From Stromatinia cepivora (lineage: Eukaryota; Ascomycota; Leotiomycetes; Helotiales; Sclerotiniaceae): a stretch of 64,000 nucleotides of DNA. The translations under genes were made by a program, and so were the position numbers. Shown in pieces: positions 38,194 to 50,690 of this stretch (positions within the stretch are counted from its first letter, which is position 1; every line of letters starts with the position of its first letter). Below the pieces are notes generated by a model. That model worked only from the letters and a program-made list of their open reading frames with translations. It was not told where the DNA came from and did no database searches. Location of the stretch: contig RCTD01000033.1 in the NCBI GenBank assembly GCA_014898415.1, positions 310,001-374,000 of the forward strand, written 5' to 3'.

Positions 38194-41100
38194 GACACAA
38201 CGTCATCTCTATCCCACAAATATCTACTCATCAATTTCATCTCCTTTTGAGTTTTTTTCACACCCCTCGCTCCACTCCAAACGGCGCCGAGATATCTTCC
38301 CACTTCCTTATCCCATGCTTTTCACGCTTTTTTATGATTTCCTCCCGTCGCACCTAGAATAGCATGGCATGGCATGTCATGGAGTCCAACCCCCAGATTC
38401 CATTCCATCTCCTGCACCATGCACACACACTGCAAATTCGCATCCAGTATAGACCCCAACCCATCTTCCAAAAATACACCACCGAGTTAAGGCTTCTAGA
38501 AACCTTCTTTCCTCCCAATTCTCATTTCAGGAAAATCCGCGTGAGTGTGTGTTTTTGCTAGGTACGCATTGATAAAGAATCCGGTTGTGAAGTTTGCGTT
38601 CCCCGAGTACTAGACACGGAGTAGGGAAGTTGTTGATTTCATATCTTTCAGAGCTGGTTTACTGGTTTAATTTGCTTGATTCAAACTTTATTTGGGGGCA
38701 AACCCTATCTTTTTTTTCTCCTTGGCTATTTGGAGATTGTTATTCTTTGAATATTTGGATTATTTTCATTTGGGATTGTTTATTTATTTGTTAATTTATT
38801 TAATATTCATCACGGTTAGAAAATAGATAAATCCCGTCGTACAGGAGAAATACCCAATCTGGTATTCCGCGTCAAATCCTTTTCCAGCAATTTCACACAC
38901 TCACGCATACCTCCTCGCTTGTTAAAAGTCCCTGCAGATTTTTCAAAAATAGTCTTATGAATAAAATACTACTTTACTCGGTACTATATTATGCAAATCT
39001 CATACATGCACATATATATACAACGATTCTGTCTCGACCCAAGCATTACAGGGGATCATAGTATATAAGCAGGACACTTCTTCAATGAAAGTAAGGGTAA
39101 GCAGTAAGATAAGATTGCTACCCTTCGCGGAGCGAAAAGCTACTTTATCCTCAGGGAGAGCGGGGGAGTGGATGAGATGGGGAACCCAAAATCTCACCCG
39201 AAGCGTGATGTGATGAAGGAAGGATTTCTCTCTTCATGTGATACGGGCAAGAATTAGACGAGATGAGGGAGATGAGTTTCTAGGTATGGGTAGTAACGGT
39301 ATGTATGGATTTATATGGCGCAGTTCGGTCATTGAATACTTGATATGGTAGGTAGTTGTAGTTTAGTTGCGCGATACGTGAGGATTGTGATTGAAAAGGA
39401 AAGAAGAGACGGCTTGCTCGCGGATGAGTACCTAGCTATTGTGCCATGAGTATGAGGAAGAGATTGTTCGGATGAGTGGATACCAGTACGTACTTCCCTA
39501 TCCAGTAAATCTACTACATACTCGAAAACAATACGGATGAATCCCTTCACATCATAACGTGATTGATGATTACATACAGACACCAAACTGCAAATCGATA
39601 AATCCCTCCGCTCATAAATGAATAAATGATTGGATGGAAAAATCTCGGAGCAATTTATCCTTCCGAGCCATGGCAAAATTGATGCGCCGCAAGTCCGCCA
39701 CGGCAAACACAAGAAGAGAGAGGATCTAGAATTGGGTAGAGTTTGCATATGATTTGATTTACTTCAGGGATTATTGGGGGATCGGCGTTTCATTTGTTTT
39801 CGGTGATGGGACGGAGGAATCACGAGATCGTGTTGAGAGCCTCATAGTCGTGTATTCTGTATTCTGATGGGGTATGGTACTAGGTATGTTATTGCCTCTT
39901 TCTCCTCACGTGTTACGCTTCACCTCACTCTCATCCTCATCAGCTATTCATTCATGTCTTTGGTACCCTGATGCATGTACGTACCATTCATTGCTCACCC
40001 AAATTTTCAATCCCAATTGATTTTTCTCTCCTCCTCCTCTAATTCATCCATCCAATCATTCATTCTTCCATTCAGCTCCGAAACAAAAATCCGAATTCAT
40101 CCAGACCGGCCAAAATCCAAAAATCAAATTTAACCATCCATATTATCCAACCCAATCACGGCTATTTCATATCATTAATACAAACGAGACAAACAAGACA
40201 GGCCTTCAAGCGGTTCAAGCCCAGCTCATACACAATGTAACATAGCGAAAGCGTGGTAGCCCTGTTTGCCCTATCAATCCTTGCTTAGCATCCTCCCTCT
40301 CATAAAAATGAAAAAAATTTCTCCGGTTCAGGTTATATTCGCGTAAACCAGATCCTAGCAGCCGGAATTATCCATGTTCGTTACCGTACGGCGTTTTATC
40401 CTTGGCAGTGGGGTGTAAATGGTGGAGAAGTGAGATGGTATTCGGCCCGGTAGGGATGGATATGTTTGTGATGAGGGATGAGGGTTGCTTCCGAGGAATT
40501 GGATGGCATTTGGGCGTCAAAAGGGCTGATCGATTGTTTTACAGGGAAAGATTTTTATGATTGGAATGGGAAGTGCGGAGGATCCATGGGCCATGGCCAT
40601 AAGTTGTGATTTAGGTTTGGGTTTGGGTTTGGGTTGGATCTATCATGTGATTATGTGTCACGAGTGAGATATTGATGGTTGATGGGAAGGGAGAAGGACT
40701 GCCGAGGTATTATTTAGGTGACTTCAAGCCGACGATGATGTACAAGTATTGTGCAACCTCAGGCTTGATGACAACATCATCGCCACAAGAGCTGTCGGTG
40801 CCCGTCTTCGCACAATCCATTCACATAGAATCCCCAGTCCCAAACTCCCCCCTTCATCTCCATCCCCATCCCAATCCAGTTTTCTCCCAGGCATACAATA
40901 TAAATCCCACGAGGAAAATACGTTCGTGCTCACTCCCAATGTTATCAAAATCACGAATCCTTAAATTACCACGCGAGCTATATCAATTCTTTTAAGGGGA
41001 GTCCTAGCGATACTCCCATATATACATGTTACATATTGAATTCCTATTTCGTACTATTCTTTACCGATGTAGCTATATTAGTTAGTAGCTCCACTCACAC

Positions 41101-41463
41101 GTTATTTCATAGGCTAATTGTTCGTTTAGGTTGGATGGGGGTTGGATTTTCATGAAGGGATTTGATAATGTTATTGCATACTTCACCCCCGTGCTTTGGG
41201 GGGTATCAGGATAAGATGTTATTAGGGAGTGGAAATGTCCGCAAGTGGAAGGTTGGTCACGGGCGGAACCCTCTCCATATTTCCAAATAGGCCTTTTGGA
41301 TACCAAACCCCCACGAGATACCCACGGCGTGGAAATTAATATAGGTGTTATACTTATAGCACGTGTGTTAACCTCTGGGTTAAAACACATACAATTAGAT
41401 TTTATCACGGGAGCCCGAGTATTTTCATCCTCCATAATGCCTAAAAAGATTACCTAGGAAAAT

Positions 41464-41513
41464 TATTGGGAAATATTGGGAAATATTGGGAAATATTGGG
41501 AAATATTGGGAAA
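41464..41513. repeat. 10-bp minisatellite (ATTGGGAAAT)5
   Basis: Five identical ten-base units in tandem, the last ending GGGAAAC. Confidence 0.95.
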
Positions 41514-42775
41514 CAGTAACACGGTACGTGTAAAACCCATACACACATACATACCTATTCTTAGCTTCATCCCAGCTTCCTACCGATGATATTCATGATT
41601 CATCCCCTCCCATCCCATAAACACACAATTTCCCATTCGCAGATTCCCGAAACCCACCCGAACACCTTCAATCAATCCACTCACACGTTTTCCAAAATGA
41701 AAAAATGAAAATCATCTCCTTCTATCATGCGATGAGCCCAGATCATCTCCTGTCTTTACACCCGTTTTTCCATCCACTTTATCCATTTTATCCTTGGTTC
41801 CTTGGAGCTTCGACCCTGGTTCGACCCAGCTTCGAGAACTTTACATGCCGGACTAACTGCTCATTTCAATTTCCTGTCTGTACGTACCGTACGTAGCGGA
41901 AAAACTTTTCTGGGCGTCTCAGAGTAGAGTCTCAGATGTATTGAAAAATAAAAAAACTGAAATTGGAAAATTGAAATTGGAAATTGGATATTGATGTCAC
42001 TAGTTCTATCACATCACGATGCTTGCGGAGTATTTGTTCATGCGAGACTAGGAATAGGACAGCTCCCGACCTAATCTGGCATGAAATGCGGATATACGCG
42101 GATAGATGGCATGGAAGTGAAGAGTTTCGCTTCCGATATATTGGAGGTGGATATGGATTATGGATGGATGGGTGGATGGATGTAGGTGGAGATGACCGAT
42201 CCGGAATGATGGATGGTATGCTATGGTAAGGTATGGGTTTTATAAGGATCCTCCGTATTTGATGACTACCGATCCCGACCGTTCGAATTGTGCTGGGCAC
42301 CGGGTAGTGAGCTAACTCAATGGATTTTAAAGTTTAGGGGAAGAGGAGCCGTTCTGTGAGTCTTGTTTGTATTCGTAGGACGCATTTTCAAGGGAGTTAG
42401 GAGGTACGCATGGTGATTAGACGGCTCGGCTGTGGAATCGAATTAAGTGGATTGGGGTTAGTTGCCCTGTGTCAACGTCTCTTCAGCACGCCAAGGGAAT
42501 ATGGGATACTACCTATTGCATTGCATTGCCGTTGAAATAAAGTTTAGAGGGATGAGAAAATTGACGAATCCGCCGTTCCGATTCGTTAGCTGGGCGTGGA
42601 CTGGATTGGGTTTGATTGGATTGGATGCTGGAATTGTGTTGCAGGAAGAAAAGCCGGCAGATCAGATTTGGGGGTTTGTTAGATGTGAGGCTGAAAATTA
42701 AAGTAATTGGGGCTGATTATTTCTACTTGGTTTTTTTTTCTCTATGGAATTCGAGAGCTCGAGATGTGTCTTTCT

Positions 42776-43200
42776 CAGGGTTGGGCAAAAGGTAGGGTAT
42801 ACCTGGGGTAACCCGGGGTAAACCCGGCCGAAAAGCTATCCTTTTGAAGCTCTATAGGGTAGGGTAATCATTTAATAAAATGCTCTAAATATTATAGTAC
42901 CTACAGGTATATATTATATATATAGTATATAAGGGTATATTTTTAAATAAAGGTTTAATATGAATAATCATATGATATTCATATTATATGATATTTATAT
43001 TTGATATTTTTAATTGTTCAATATAATCAGAAATAATCTCAACTTTGGATGATAATATTGAATGATCATATGATATTTATTTTGCGGTACTCTAGCATTT
43101 GATGGTATTGCCGGGTAATCATTCTATAAAACCTTTATAGGGTAGGGTCATACCCTGTAAAGGCCAAATACCCCGGATAGGGTACGGGTGCCCATGCCTG
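42776..43200. mobile_element. hAT-type MITE (425 bp) with perfect 8-bp target duplication
   Basis: The left end CAGGGTTGGGCA and the inverse of the right end (CAGGCATGGGCA) match at 10 of 12 positions and fit the hAT terminal consensus. The element is flanked by GTCTTTCT at 42768-42775 and again at 43201-43208, a perfect 8-base target duplication. GGTAGGGTA/GGGTACC-type words repeat in inverted orientation inside both ends, around an AT-rich core. There is no transposase, so it must have been moved by an element elsewhere. Confidence 0.85.
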
Positions 43201-43685
43201 GTCTTTCTTTAGCATGTATAGTGTAGGTAGAGCAGTGTTAAAGTTAGAATATTTGTGTGTTTATTTGTCGGGATGGTATTCGAAGTCACTGAGCTGAATA
43301 GAATATCATATCGAGCATGAAGATATCCTATCTAATATCTATCAATGGCCAAGCTTAAGATGAAGCCTGAAGTATGGGTAAGGTGAACAATATGCAGCTA
43401 AATCTTCTTACCAGATACAAGAAGAGAGATACTATACCTATACCTATACCTACACGGTGGAAGGTACCATGATCACCGCGCAAACAAGTGCATAGCTTAA
43501 ACTTATCTACCTATTCCTCTCTGCAAACATGGGATCCGGAGACTTGGGATTTGGAGATGGAGAGTATACAGGGCTATGCTATATTATGCTATACTTTGCA
43601 TGCAAGTATGCAAGTATATAAATATATGAACTTGGAGGGGGGGATGGCGGTCACGGACTTGCATTTGGGTTGTGATATATGGTGT

Positions 43686-43713
43686 ACATAGATATATATA
43701 TATATATATATAT
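43686..43713. repeat. (AT)n microsatellite
   Basis: About 12 uninterrupted AT units. Confidence 0.9.
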
Positions 43714-45145
43714 GATGTGTGATGAAACGATGGAAGAGAAGAGATTCGGAATAGAAGAACGGTCAAGTTTTTGATAGATTGGATTGAAGTAGATGGGATT
43801 AGATTGGAAAATGAAAGGTACCGTATATCTTGGTTAATAAGTCAAGCAGATAGACTACTTAGATAGCTTGGAAATATATGTTGTGTTCATGAAGTGAAGG
43901 GAAGAAAAATACTAGTTTAATAGATAGAGATAGATAGATGATGGATAACTTTCTTTTTATTAACTATTTAGTTTATAAGATATTTTTAATATATATATAC
44001 AGATAGATAAATGTATTTATTAATCTAGCTTTCGGGAATAAAATATAGAGATCAAGTATTTTATATGTATATATATATGTAACTCAGCCAGAGACTATAA
44101 CTATTTGATATAGGAAATATTAAATGTGGATGCACTAACTCCCAAGCAGATCGATTTATAAGTTCAAGACTTTCCTTTTACAACATCCTATAAAATATCC
44201 ATTCTCTATTATTGATCTCCGAATACAAATACAAAATATAAATACGGGCAACCATCCGCACTTCCAGACTTCTCATCCCGGAGACTAGCTGCTCATACAT
44301 CGAGATCTTTGATTTTGATTTTGATTTTGGTCCCGGCCCAATTCAACATATCCGAGATACACATATATGCACCCACCAGTTCTCAATCTCTCAACCTCTC
44401 TTTTCTTCTTCTTTTCTCCACATTCCCACATTCATTCATTCACATAAACTTCCCTCCATCCCTCCCTTCCCCTCATGTTCCCTTCCCCTCTTCCCCGGAC
44501 GCACAACATATCCGCACCAATCACCACCCATCTCGTCGTACTCTATTTCCAACAACTGCTGTCTAATAATCCCAACCCTACCCCACCATTCGGGATGAAA
44601 AAAGAAAACCATTCATCACACAACATGATTTTGTAATACCCTCCCTACCTTTAATTATCTCTTTTGTAGTGCATTCATACATTCATACTATTTGTACATT
44701 TGTAGATCTATACCATAAATAGAATTTGTTTTTGGCGGGGAAGAGGGAGGATACAAACAAACAAATTATCACTTGCTTGCTCCTCCGTTTTCAATATATT
44801 ACTTAGCACGCATACATACTTTCCTTTATATTTGATGGTATTCACGATTCATGATCGAAAAAAGCCCTAAATACAATGTAATTAATACATTTTACCCTTC
44901 CACATGCCATGCAATAGACCAGGTTCGAATTCTTAGATCATGCACCACTTCCCCATTTCCCCATTTCATCATTCCACCATCTATCTTTCAGCCATCAATC
45001 CCATACATAAAATGATAATCATCATCCGTATCAATCTGCAGTGTCTCCCCGAGGAAAAAGAAAAAAAGAAAAAAGCCTAAATCCATCTTGGCATAGCATA
45101 GCATAGCATGTCAAAGAAAAAGAAAAAAACAAAAAGAAACAAAAG

Positions 45146-45316
45146 AATCTCGGTATCGGTATCGGTATCGGATGGGGAACCGCATACATGCATTCGGATC
45201 GGGCGATGGGAAGGGAGAAAGAAAATTATTTGGTTTGATTTTTTTTGATTTTTTGGGGGATTTTTTAATGTGACATGTGAGATGTGAGTTGTGAGTTGTG
45301 AGTTGTGAGTTGTGAT
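45146..45316. repeat. Short tandem repeats (GTATCG)n and (GTGAGTT)n
   Basis: TCGGTA-type hexamers occur at about 45150-45170, and seven-base GTGAGTT units at about 45283-45315. Confidence 0.8.
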
Positions 45317-45690
45317 ACCGATGGTGATGTAATTGCGGGAACGGGAACTTGTAGGAGGGGGGGTTCAGGGGTGGATTTGAGGTTTTACTAGGTTATTGGG
45401 TTGTTGGGGATATTCAAGGAAAAGGAGATTTATTCAAGGAGTAATCTTGGTCTCGATGTATTATTGGGTTATTGGGATGGTGGCGTAAGTTGTGGCTTGG
45501 GGATTCACATTTTCATTTTTGTGGGTTGCGGGTGAAGGTTCTAGATCGGTGGTGGAGGGTCTATTTGGGTCTGGATTGTTTGGGTTCGAGATGTACATAG
45601 GTACATAGATACTTAGATACATGCAGGACATAATATCATACTTCAAGATGTGCCCAGGTACCTCGCAACCGCAAACCCACCCATCCCTCC

Positions 45691-48625
45691 TCAAGTCTTC
45701 TTAACCCCACCCCCAATCCTCCTATACTTCCTCTTATCCTTCCTACTCATCTTCGTCTTATCTCTAGTCCCTTTTCCCCCTTCCCAAAAACTCGCTCCTC
45801 CCCTCCTCCTACTAATAACCCTCTCTCCGCACCCTGCACAATCTTCTGGTCGGTAAGGCCCTTCCCTACTACACCATCCACAAATCATGCGTTTAGCCCA
45901 CTCATTTACATGTTCCTCTTTTTCATCATGACACTTATCACACGCGTATACCTTTTCACAACAGCTAAAACGAAACCAACGGTAACTTTTTCCATAATGT
46001 CTACAGAGACCGTTTTTGGGGAGAGGAGTACCTGGGATGATTCCGAGTGTTTCTTTCTTTTTTCTTGGGAGCAGATTGTGAGGGGTTGCTGAGGAGGAAA
46101 TTTGAAGGAATTTGATGGTGGGGATTGAAAAGGTGAATTTAGAATGACATTCCCGACAAACATTTGTGGTTGTTTCACCACGGATGGAAACGATACCTGG
46201 AGATGGGTAGACGGTAGAACATATGGAACATGTTGGTGTGAATGTACTATTTGAAGAATTAGATGGACGTTGTGGTAAAAATGAATATGTAATGACTGAC
46301 CTAGGTAACATATCACCAACTACACACCCTTCCAGATCTAAGAATCCAGCTCGGACATTGTTTGCGTGAACGAAATCTCGGCGGTAACATATCACAAGTG
46401 CAGTTGCACATTTCCTACAGCTTTCTGTCTTTTGAACTCCAGTCTTGAGACCTTTAATCTCGGTAATTTCTCTACAACGAGAACATTTGACGGTGATATT
46501 TAGAGTAGTGACCTCTAATAACTCAATCCCATAAAGTTCAACGAAGGGAAATGAGATGGCTGTACCACGTTCAGGATTTGGTGTTGAATTTTCAGGTTCG
46601 TGCTCAACTCCAACTCCTCCTTGATCTGACTCTAACTCATCACCGCTGTCATAAGAGTACATTGAATCGGAGTCAGAGTACTCAGCATCCTCAGCATTCA
46701 CAATCGTCCATTCAGGTGGTCGAGCAATGTACTGGATGTGACTCTTCTCCTCAGCTTCTTCAGTGGCTAGATTCTCTCCTTTGAGATTTTTTGATTCTTC
46801 AACCACAGGTGGCGATGCTTGTATAACAGGAACTGGCTTTGGTTCTGTGTTCAAAACAGTCTTCGCCAGGACGTGCATATTCTGTGCGAGGTAATTAATA
46901 TGGCCCATCAAATTCAAAGCTTTTGTTTCTTCGGCTTTATTTCCAAAGCCTTTCTCTACAGACTTTGCTTCCAGGGCATCAATTTCTTCCAATTTGATTC
47001 GACAAGCCTCGAGTGGATAGATAGTTGGTACAAAAAGTTGAATAGCCTTAACAGCTTTGATTGATGATGGTAATTCTCCACGTTTTCGAGGTTCAATTGG
47101 GATGGTATAAGCAATGCCATCACTAGACTTTTTGTAAAGGGGTAATCTACTCATTCTCGCTTCCAATTGTCTGGTCTCTACTTCTCTTCTCTTCGACGCC
47201 TCAGACTTTTCTGATGCTGTGAAACTTACAATCGGTTTATTTGGAGTAACCTTGGGTTGTTCTGGTTCTCTTATTGCAGATTCAGGCTGAGGTAGTGTAA
47301 CCGCAGGTTGTACTTCTCTGCTAGGAAGGGAAAGATGTTGCGTGTCCTTATTCATGACAATTTTAACTGTCTCTGCTTTTTGTGCAGATAGAAATTCTTC
47401 CAAATGTTTATCCAGAGATTTCATCAAGTCCAACAGGGTAGCATTCTCCTTTGCCTTGACCAATTCATCAAAGCCATTTTCGACATTGATGGCAAACCCT
47501 CTTGGAATATCTTTATTTTCCACCCTCAATGTGGGTGGCGAGGTAGGATACCGAGGAGGTACTGTAAGAGAACATTCCAAAGCAGTCATCTCAAAAGGGA
47601 AATCAGGATCCGATGGGATGAGATTAAACCTCAATATAGTAGTACCCTCGGCATTTCCAGATGGTCGAATTTCCTTGGGAGAAAATCGCCTTCGCATCTG
47701 TCCTAGCTGAAATTCTCTAGGATCTTCAGTTTGTGCCTGTGGTACCGGCTTTGAGACCACCCGTGATGCTGGAACCGGATTTGTGACTGCTTGTGATGAA
47801 TGATTCTGAATCATATTCTGTCCTCCTTGTGTAACTTCCGATATCGAAGCCTGAGAAACCTCGGGCACTGTTTTATTTGCCATGGCACGGCTAGGAAGTT
47901 TCGTCGGGTCATGGATGAATGGACAACTGTCACCAGCTCGACAATTCCCTAAGAAACCAATATCAGTACCCTATCATATCATTCTTAATTCCTCTTTCAT
48001 ATGTGTCTCCAATATCACGTGGTGTAACCCAAGATATACCCCATCGTAGTGACACAAACGCCTCATGACGAGCGCCACGGTTCAACAAAATCACCCCCCA
48101 ACCAACTTCATTTCAATATCATATAACACCCCACGCTCCCCGATATTCGGTGAATCACGGGATCTCCACCATGACTGCACAACATGCAACTTTGCATAAC
48201 ACATATGCAAGACAATTAACCTCTCCCTTTTTCCCCAATTTCCGGCAGTCCAATGAAAATATTCAAAATATTCGAGAAACAATTGATTTTGAATAAATTA
48301 AAAGAATTTTTACCTGATTTACTGAAATAACGACATATCCTTGTTTTCAGCGGCTGTCGAGAAAGACCTTCCAGAGCTTGTGAGTGTGAGGCGGAATCAT
48401 GTTCGTTTGTAATATCTGCCAACGCATCAGTCAATTGAAGCGAGCAGATGACCCTAGAAGACAGCCATGATATGCACTACAACCGGGTTTTAAGGTAGAT
48501 GCATAAGGGGAAGATAGGAAAAATTGAAGGCGGTGAGTATGTAAATAGAGCTTCTGACCTGTTGATGTTGAAAGATTGGATGTCATGGTATCTAAGGATG
48601 GAGTTTGTATTGATGAGCTGGGCAT
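45691..48625 (-). CDS. CCCH + RWD-like + CHY zinc-finger protein
   Basis: The exon model is 48625-48559, 48415-48314 and 47948-45691 (808 residues, frame exact). The second splice (GTAAAA..TTAG, 47949-48313) builds a CCCH finger, CRYFSKSG joined to NCRAGDSCPFIHD (C-x8-C-x5-C-x3-H), an RNA-binding type. The first intron (48416-48558) uses a weaker GTCAGA donor; an upstream ATG at 48733 is also in frame, so the N-terminus is tentative. Residues about 140-230 are RWD/UBC-like (FNLIPSDPDFPFEMTALECS, VPPRYPTSPPTLRV). Next come an acidic stretch, CxxC pairs (CSRCREI, CRKC, CSIC, CREC) and, at about 700-770, a CHY finger: CRHYGKSYRWFRFSCCEKVY, CDKCHDEKEEH, CGWCSREG..CAGCG. The C-terminus is basic. 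In other proteins CHY fingers accompany ubiquitin ligases and stress factors; no RING is visible here. A role in RNA or ubiquitin biology is inference. Confidence 0.85.
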
Positions 48626-50690
48626 GAGAGGTTTCGGAGGGTTATCACGAATAGGTATAGAATGATGTTGGAAAAGACGGTATGAATGTCGATCTAGATA
48701 ACAAATACGACTTTCTTTGACGGTGATTCCCAATTAATCTCTCGGTGTCGTAAGTCGGTAAGAAAAGTTATCGCAGATGATAATGTTTTATGAGTTGTTG
48801 ATGTTCTTGTCGGGTTTTTGATATATCACTATATCACGGGGAAATCCATTAGATTTTGATACCGAGGATTGATAGAGGATGACAAAAATGAGTCGAAATC
48901 AGCCACTCTGACTCTGTTATGTAACAATGACTCCAATTTGCCTCGGTTTTGAGTCATTCATTGAATCATTTACATTACCTAGATAGATATTCATTCATTA
49001 TTTATATTTGTATTATTATTTTCTTTATTTTTTCTATATTATTTTTATTGTTGAATATTTCTATTAATTGATCCAATTCATTTTAACTTTTATTTCTCTT
49101 TAATGTTCTATCTGCCATACCCTCCATCATGGAATCGGGACATGGAACCGATATGTCGTCACTCCCAACATACTACCATACCTCCAAAATATCTTGATTG
49201 ATCAAAATAAGAGAATAATAGAAAGGTCGAGACCATCAAACAATAAACAATCCCTGAAGCCCACCCTCGACATCTTATTCATCCCATCCATCAGTCAGCA
49301 TCCGAGAAGATTAAAAGCGACATATCAAATATGTCAATATGTTAGACATCGAGATTTTCAATCTAGTCGGACTCCTTTGCCGGTCGGGTCGGTACTCTCA
49401 TATGCCAGCTTGCATAGTATTGATATATAAGTCAAGGATCTCTTACCATTGACTTTTGAAGATTGGGCACGACTTATCTAAGTATGTTTATCGGCGCAGA
49501 CACGAGCAAGCCTCCCCCCATCTTGTTGCTCATTGCGGCCTTCTACTTGGTGGCGTATGTATTGAGGTTACTTTACCATTAATACTCTTACGCCACAAGG
49601 TATGAATAATCTGGACGTTCCATTTCTAAAATTCGGCAATAAGAAGGACATTCATTGCAAAGTCTATTGGTCTTTAAGTTTCCATAGCCGAAGCTTTTGG
49701 GCCATGATTGGTCTGGAAGCAAGGGGTTAGGAAAACTTCAATATTCATTCATGTCGTCACATTTCTGTACATTTTTTCCCCTCTCTTTACTTCTTTTTAG
49801 CTTGGCGTCGAAGGGCATACTTAGTGGTGGTTCACAGGCTTTTACTTCTTTACTTTTCGGCACTGTACCTATGGAAGCCCTTGCCATGTCCATTTTAACC
49901 CTGGCTCGACAGGCGAAAACGAAAAGAAGTCTAGATTGGGAGGGTGTCGGAACTGTTCCTGGATCCCTGCCGCCGATTAGATTCAACATTCTTTAGAAAT
50001 ATTGTTGTTCATCTCCTGGGTGGCTTAAGATATGGAGAGTTGTCGTTTTTCAGATAGTTACTTCATGATTGCGTTATAGCGGATCTTTTAGTCCGTATCT
50101 CAGGTATCCCCCAGGTATACCCGCGGGATCATCATCCGCAGAGATTTCTATGTTTAGAGTATTTCCCCGATTGAATTTAAATTGCCGGACGGGCATGGGT
50201 GCCCATCCTTGAGTTTTGTAGAGTTCAACCGCCGGTTCGAGAAGTTTTGGTATGAATGATATGCCAACGTAAATTTCATGGTGCTCTTCATTTCATATCA
50301 CATTGCTACCACATCATTCAGGAATCATGTGTTCTGCAACCATGGGACCTCGTCAAGCAATGTTATTAATCTCGAAAAGGCTATTTGAGATGAGGATAGT
50401 GTAAATATATATCGGAGTTGGGTTTGCTTCAAAATTATATGTTTGGGGTAGTTTGATAGCAGTGGATGCTTTACCAATGCTCGCAACCAACATTTAAACC
50501 TTGTGGATGGATGTTTCAACGCCAGTCACGTAACGCTTGCTTATTCCCACGTGATAGTAGATGTGCTTTGCTGGAATGAATATCAAGAGATAAGCATAAT
50601 TTTCACGAAGTATCATGCAAAATGCTCTCACAACCTGACGGGTTTGGGTGCTTTCAATGCCATTCGCAGGCGCAGTCAAGGAAATGACTA
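48626..50690. other. Intergenic region with AT-rich island and hAT-like remnant
   Basis: No supported gene. 48626-48950 is likely the promoter of the CCCH/CHY gene. 48990-49090 is AT-rich. 50106-50212 contains words shared with the MITE at 42776. Open frames at 49697-49996 overlap on both strands and show no domain. Confidence 0.4.
50106..50212. mobile_element. Possible remnant related to the 42776 hAT MITE
   Basis: The segment has CCCCAGGTATACCC near its left side (inverse of a word near the left end of the 42776 element) and ends GGGTGCCCATCCTTG, close to the right end GGGTGCCCATGCCTG of that element. No matching left terminus or target duplication was seen, so it is truncated or rearranged. 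Confidence 0.4.

Larger units (their letters stand above)
27619..45690. other. Gene desert (18 kb) upstream of the DUF1752/DUF3295 gene
   Basis: No supported gene. The part near 27619-28400 should contain the promoter and leader of the DUF1752/DUF3295 gene. The rest carries many short tandem repeats, a cluster of TACGGAGTA/TACTCCGTA motifs at 31.9-35.9 kb, AT-rich segments at about 42.9-43.1 and 43.9-44.1 kb, and a hAT-type MITE at 42776-43200. Open frames are up to 139 codons, without domains, and many overlap repeats or each other on opposite strands. Confidence 0.5.

Noticed and set aside
39329..39748. 139-codon open frame on the minus strand
   Set aside because: No recognisable domain, unusual composition and no splice-linked neighbours; length is compatible with chance in 18 kb.
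41082..41435. 117-codon ATG-initiated frame on the minus strand
   Set aside because: Reads somewhat like protein but has no family resemblance I can name, and an open frame overlaps it on the other strand. Worth an RNA-seq look.
41800..41850. Possible tRNA B-box (GGTTCGACCC)
   Set aside because: No matching A-box or cloverleaf could be formed around it on either strand. Other GGTTCGA words (36066, 44924, 50229) failed the same way.
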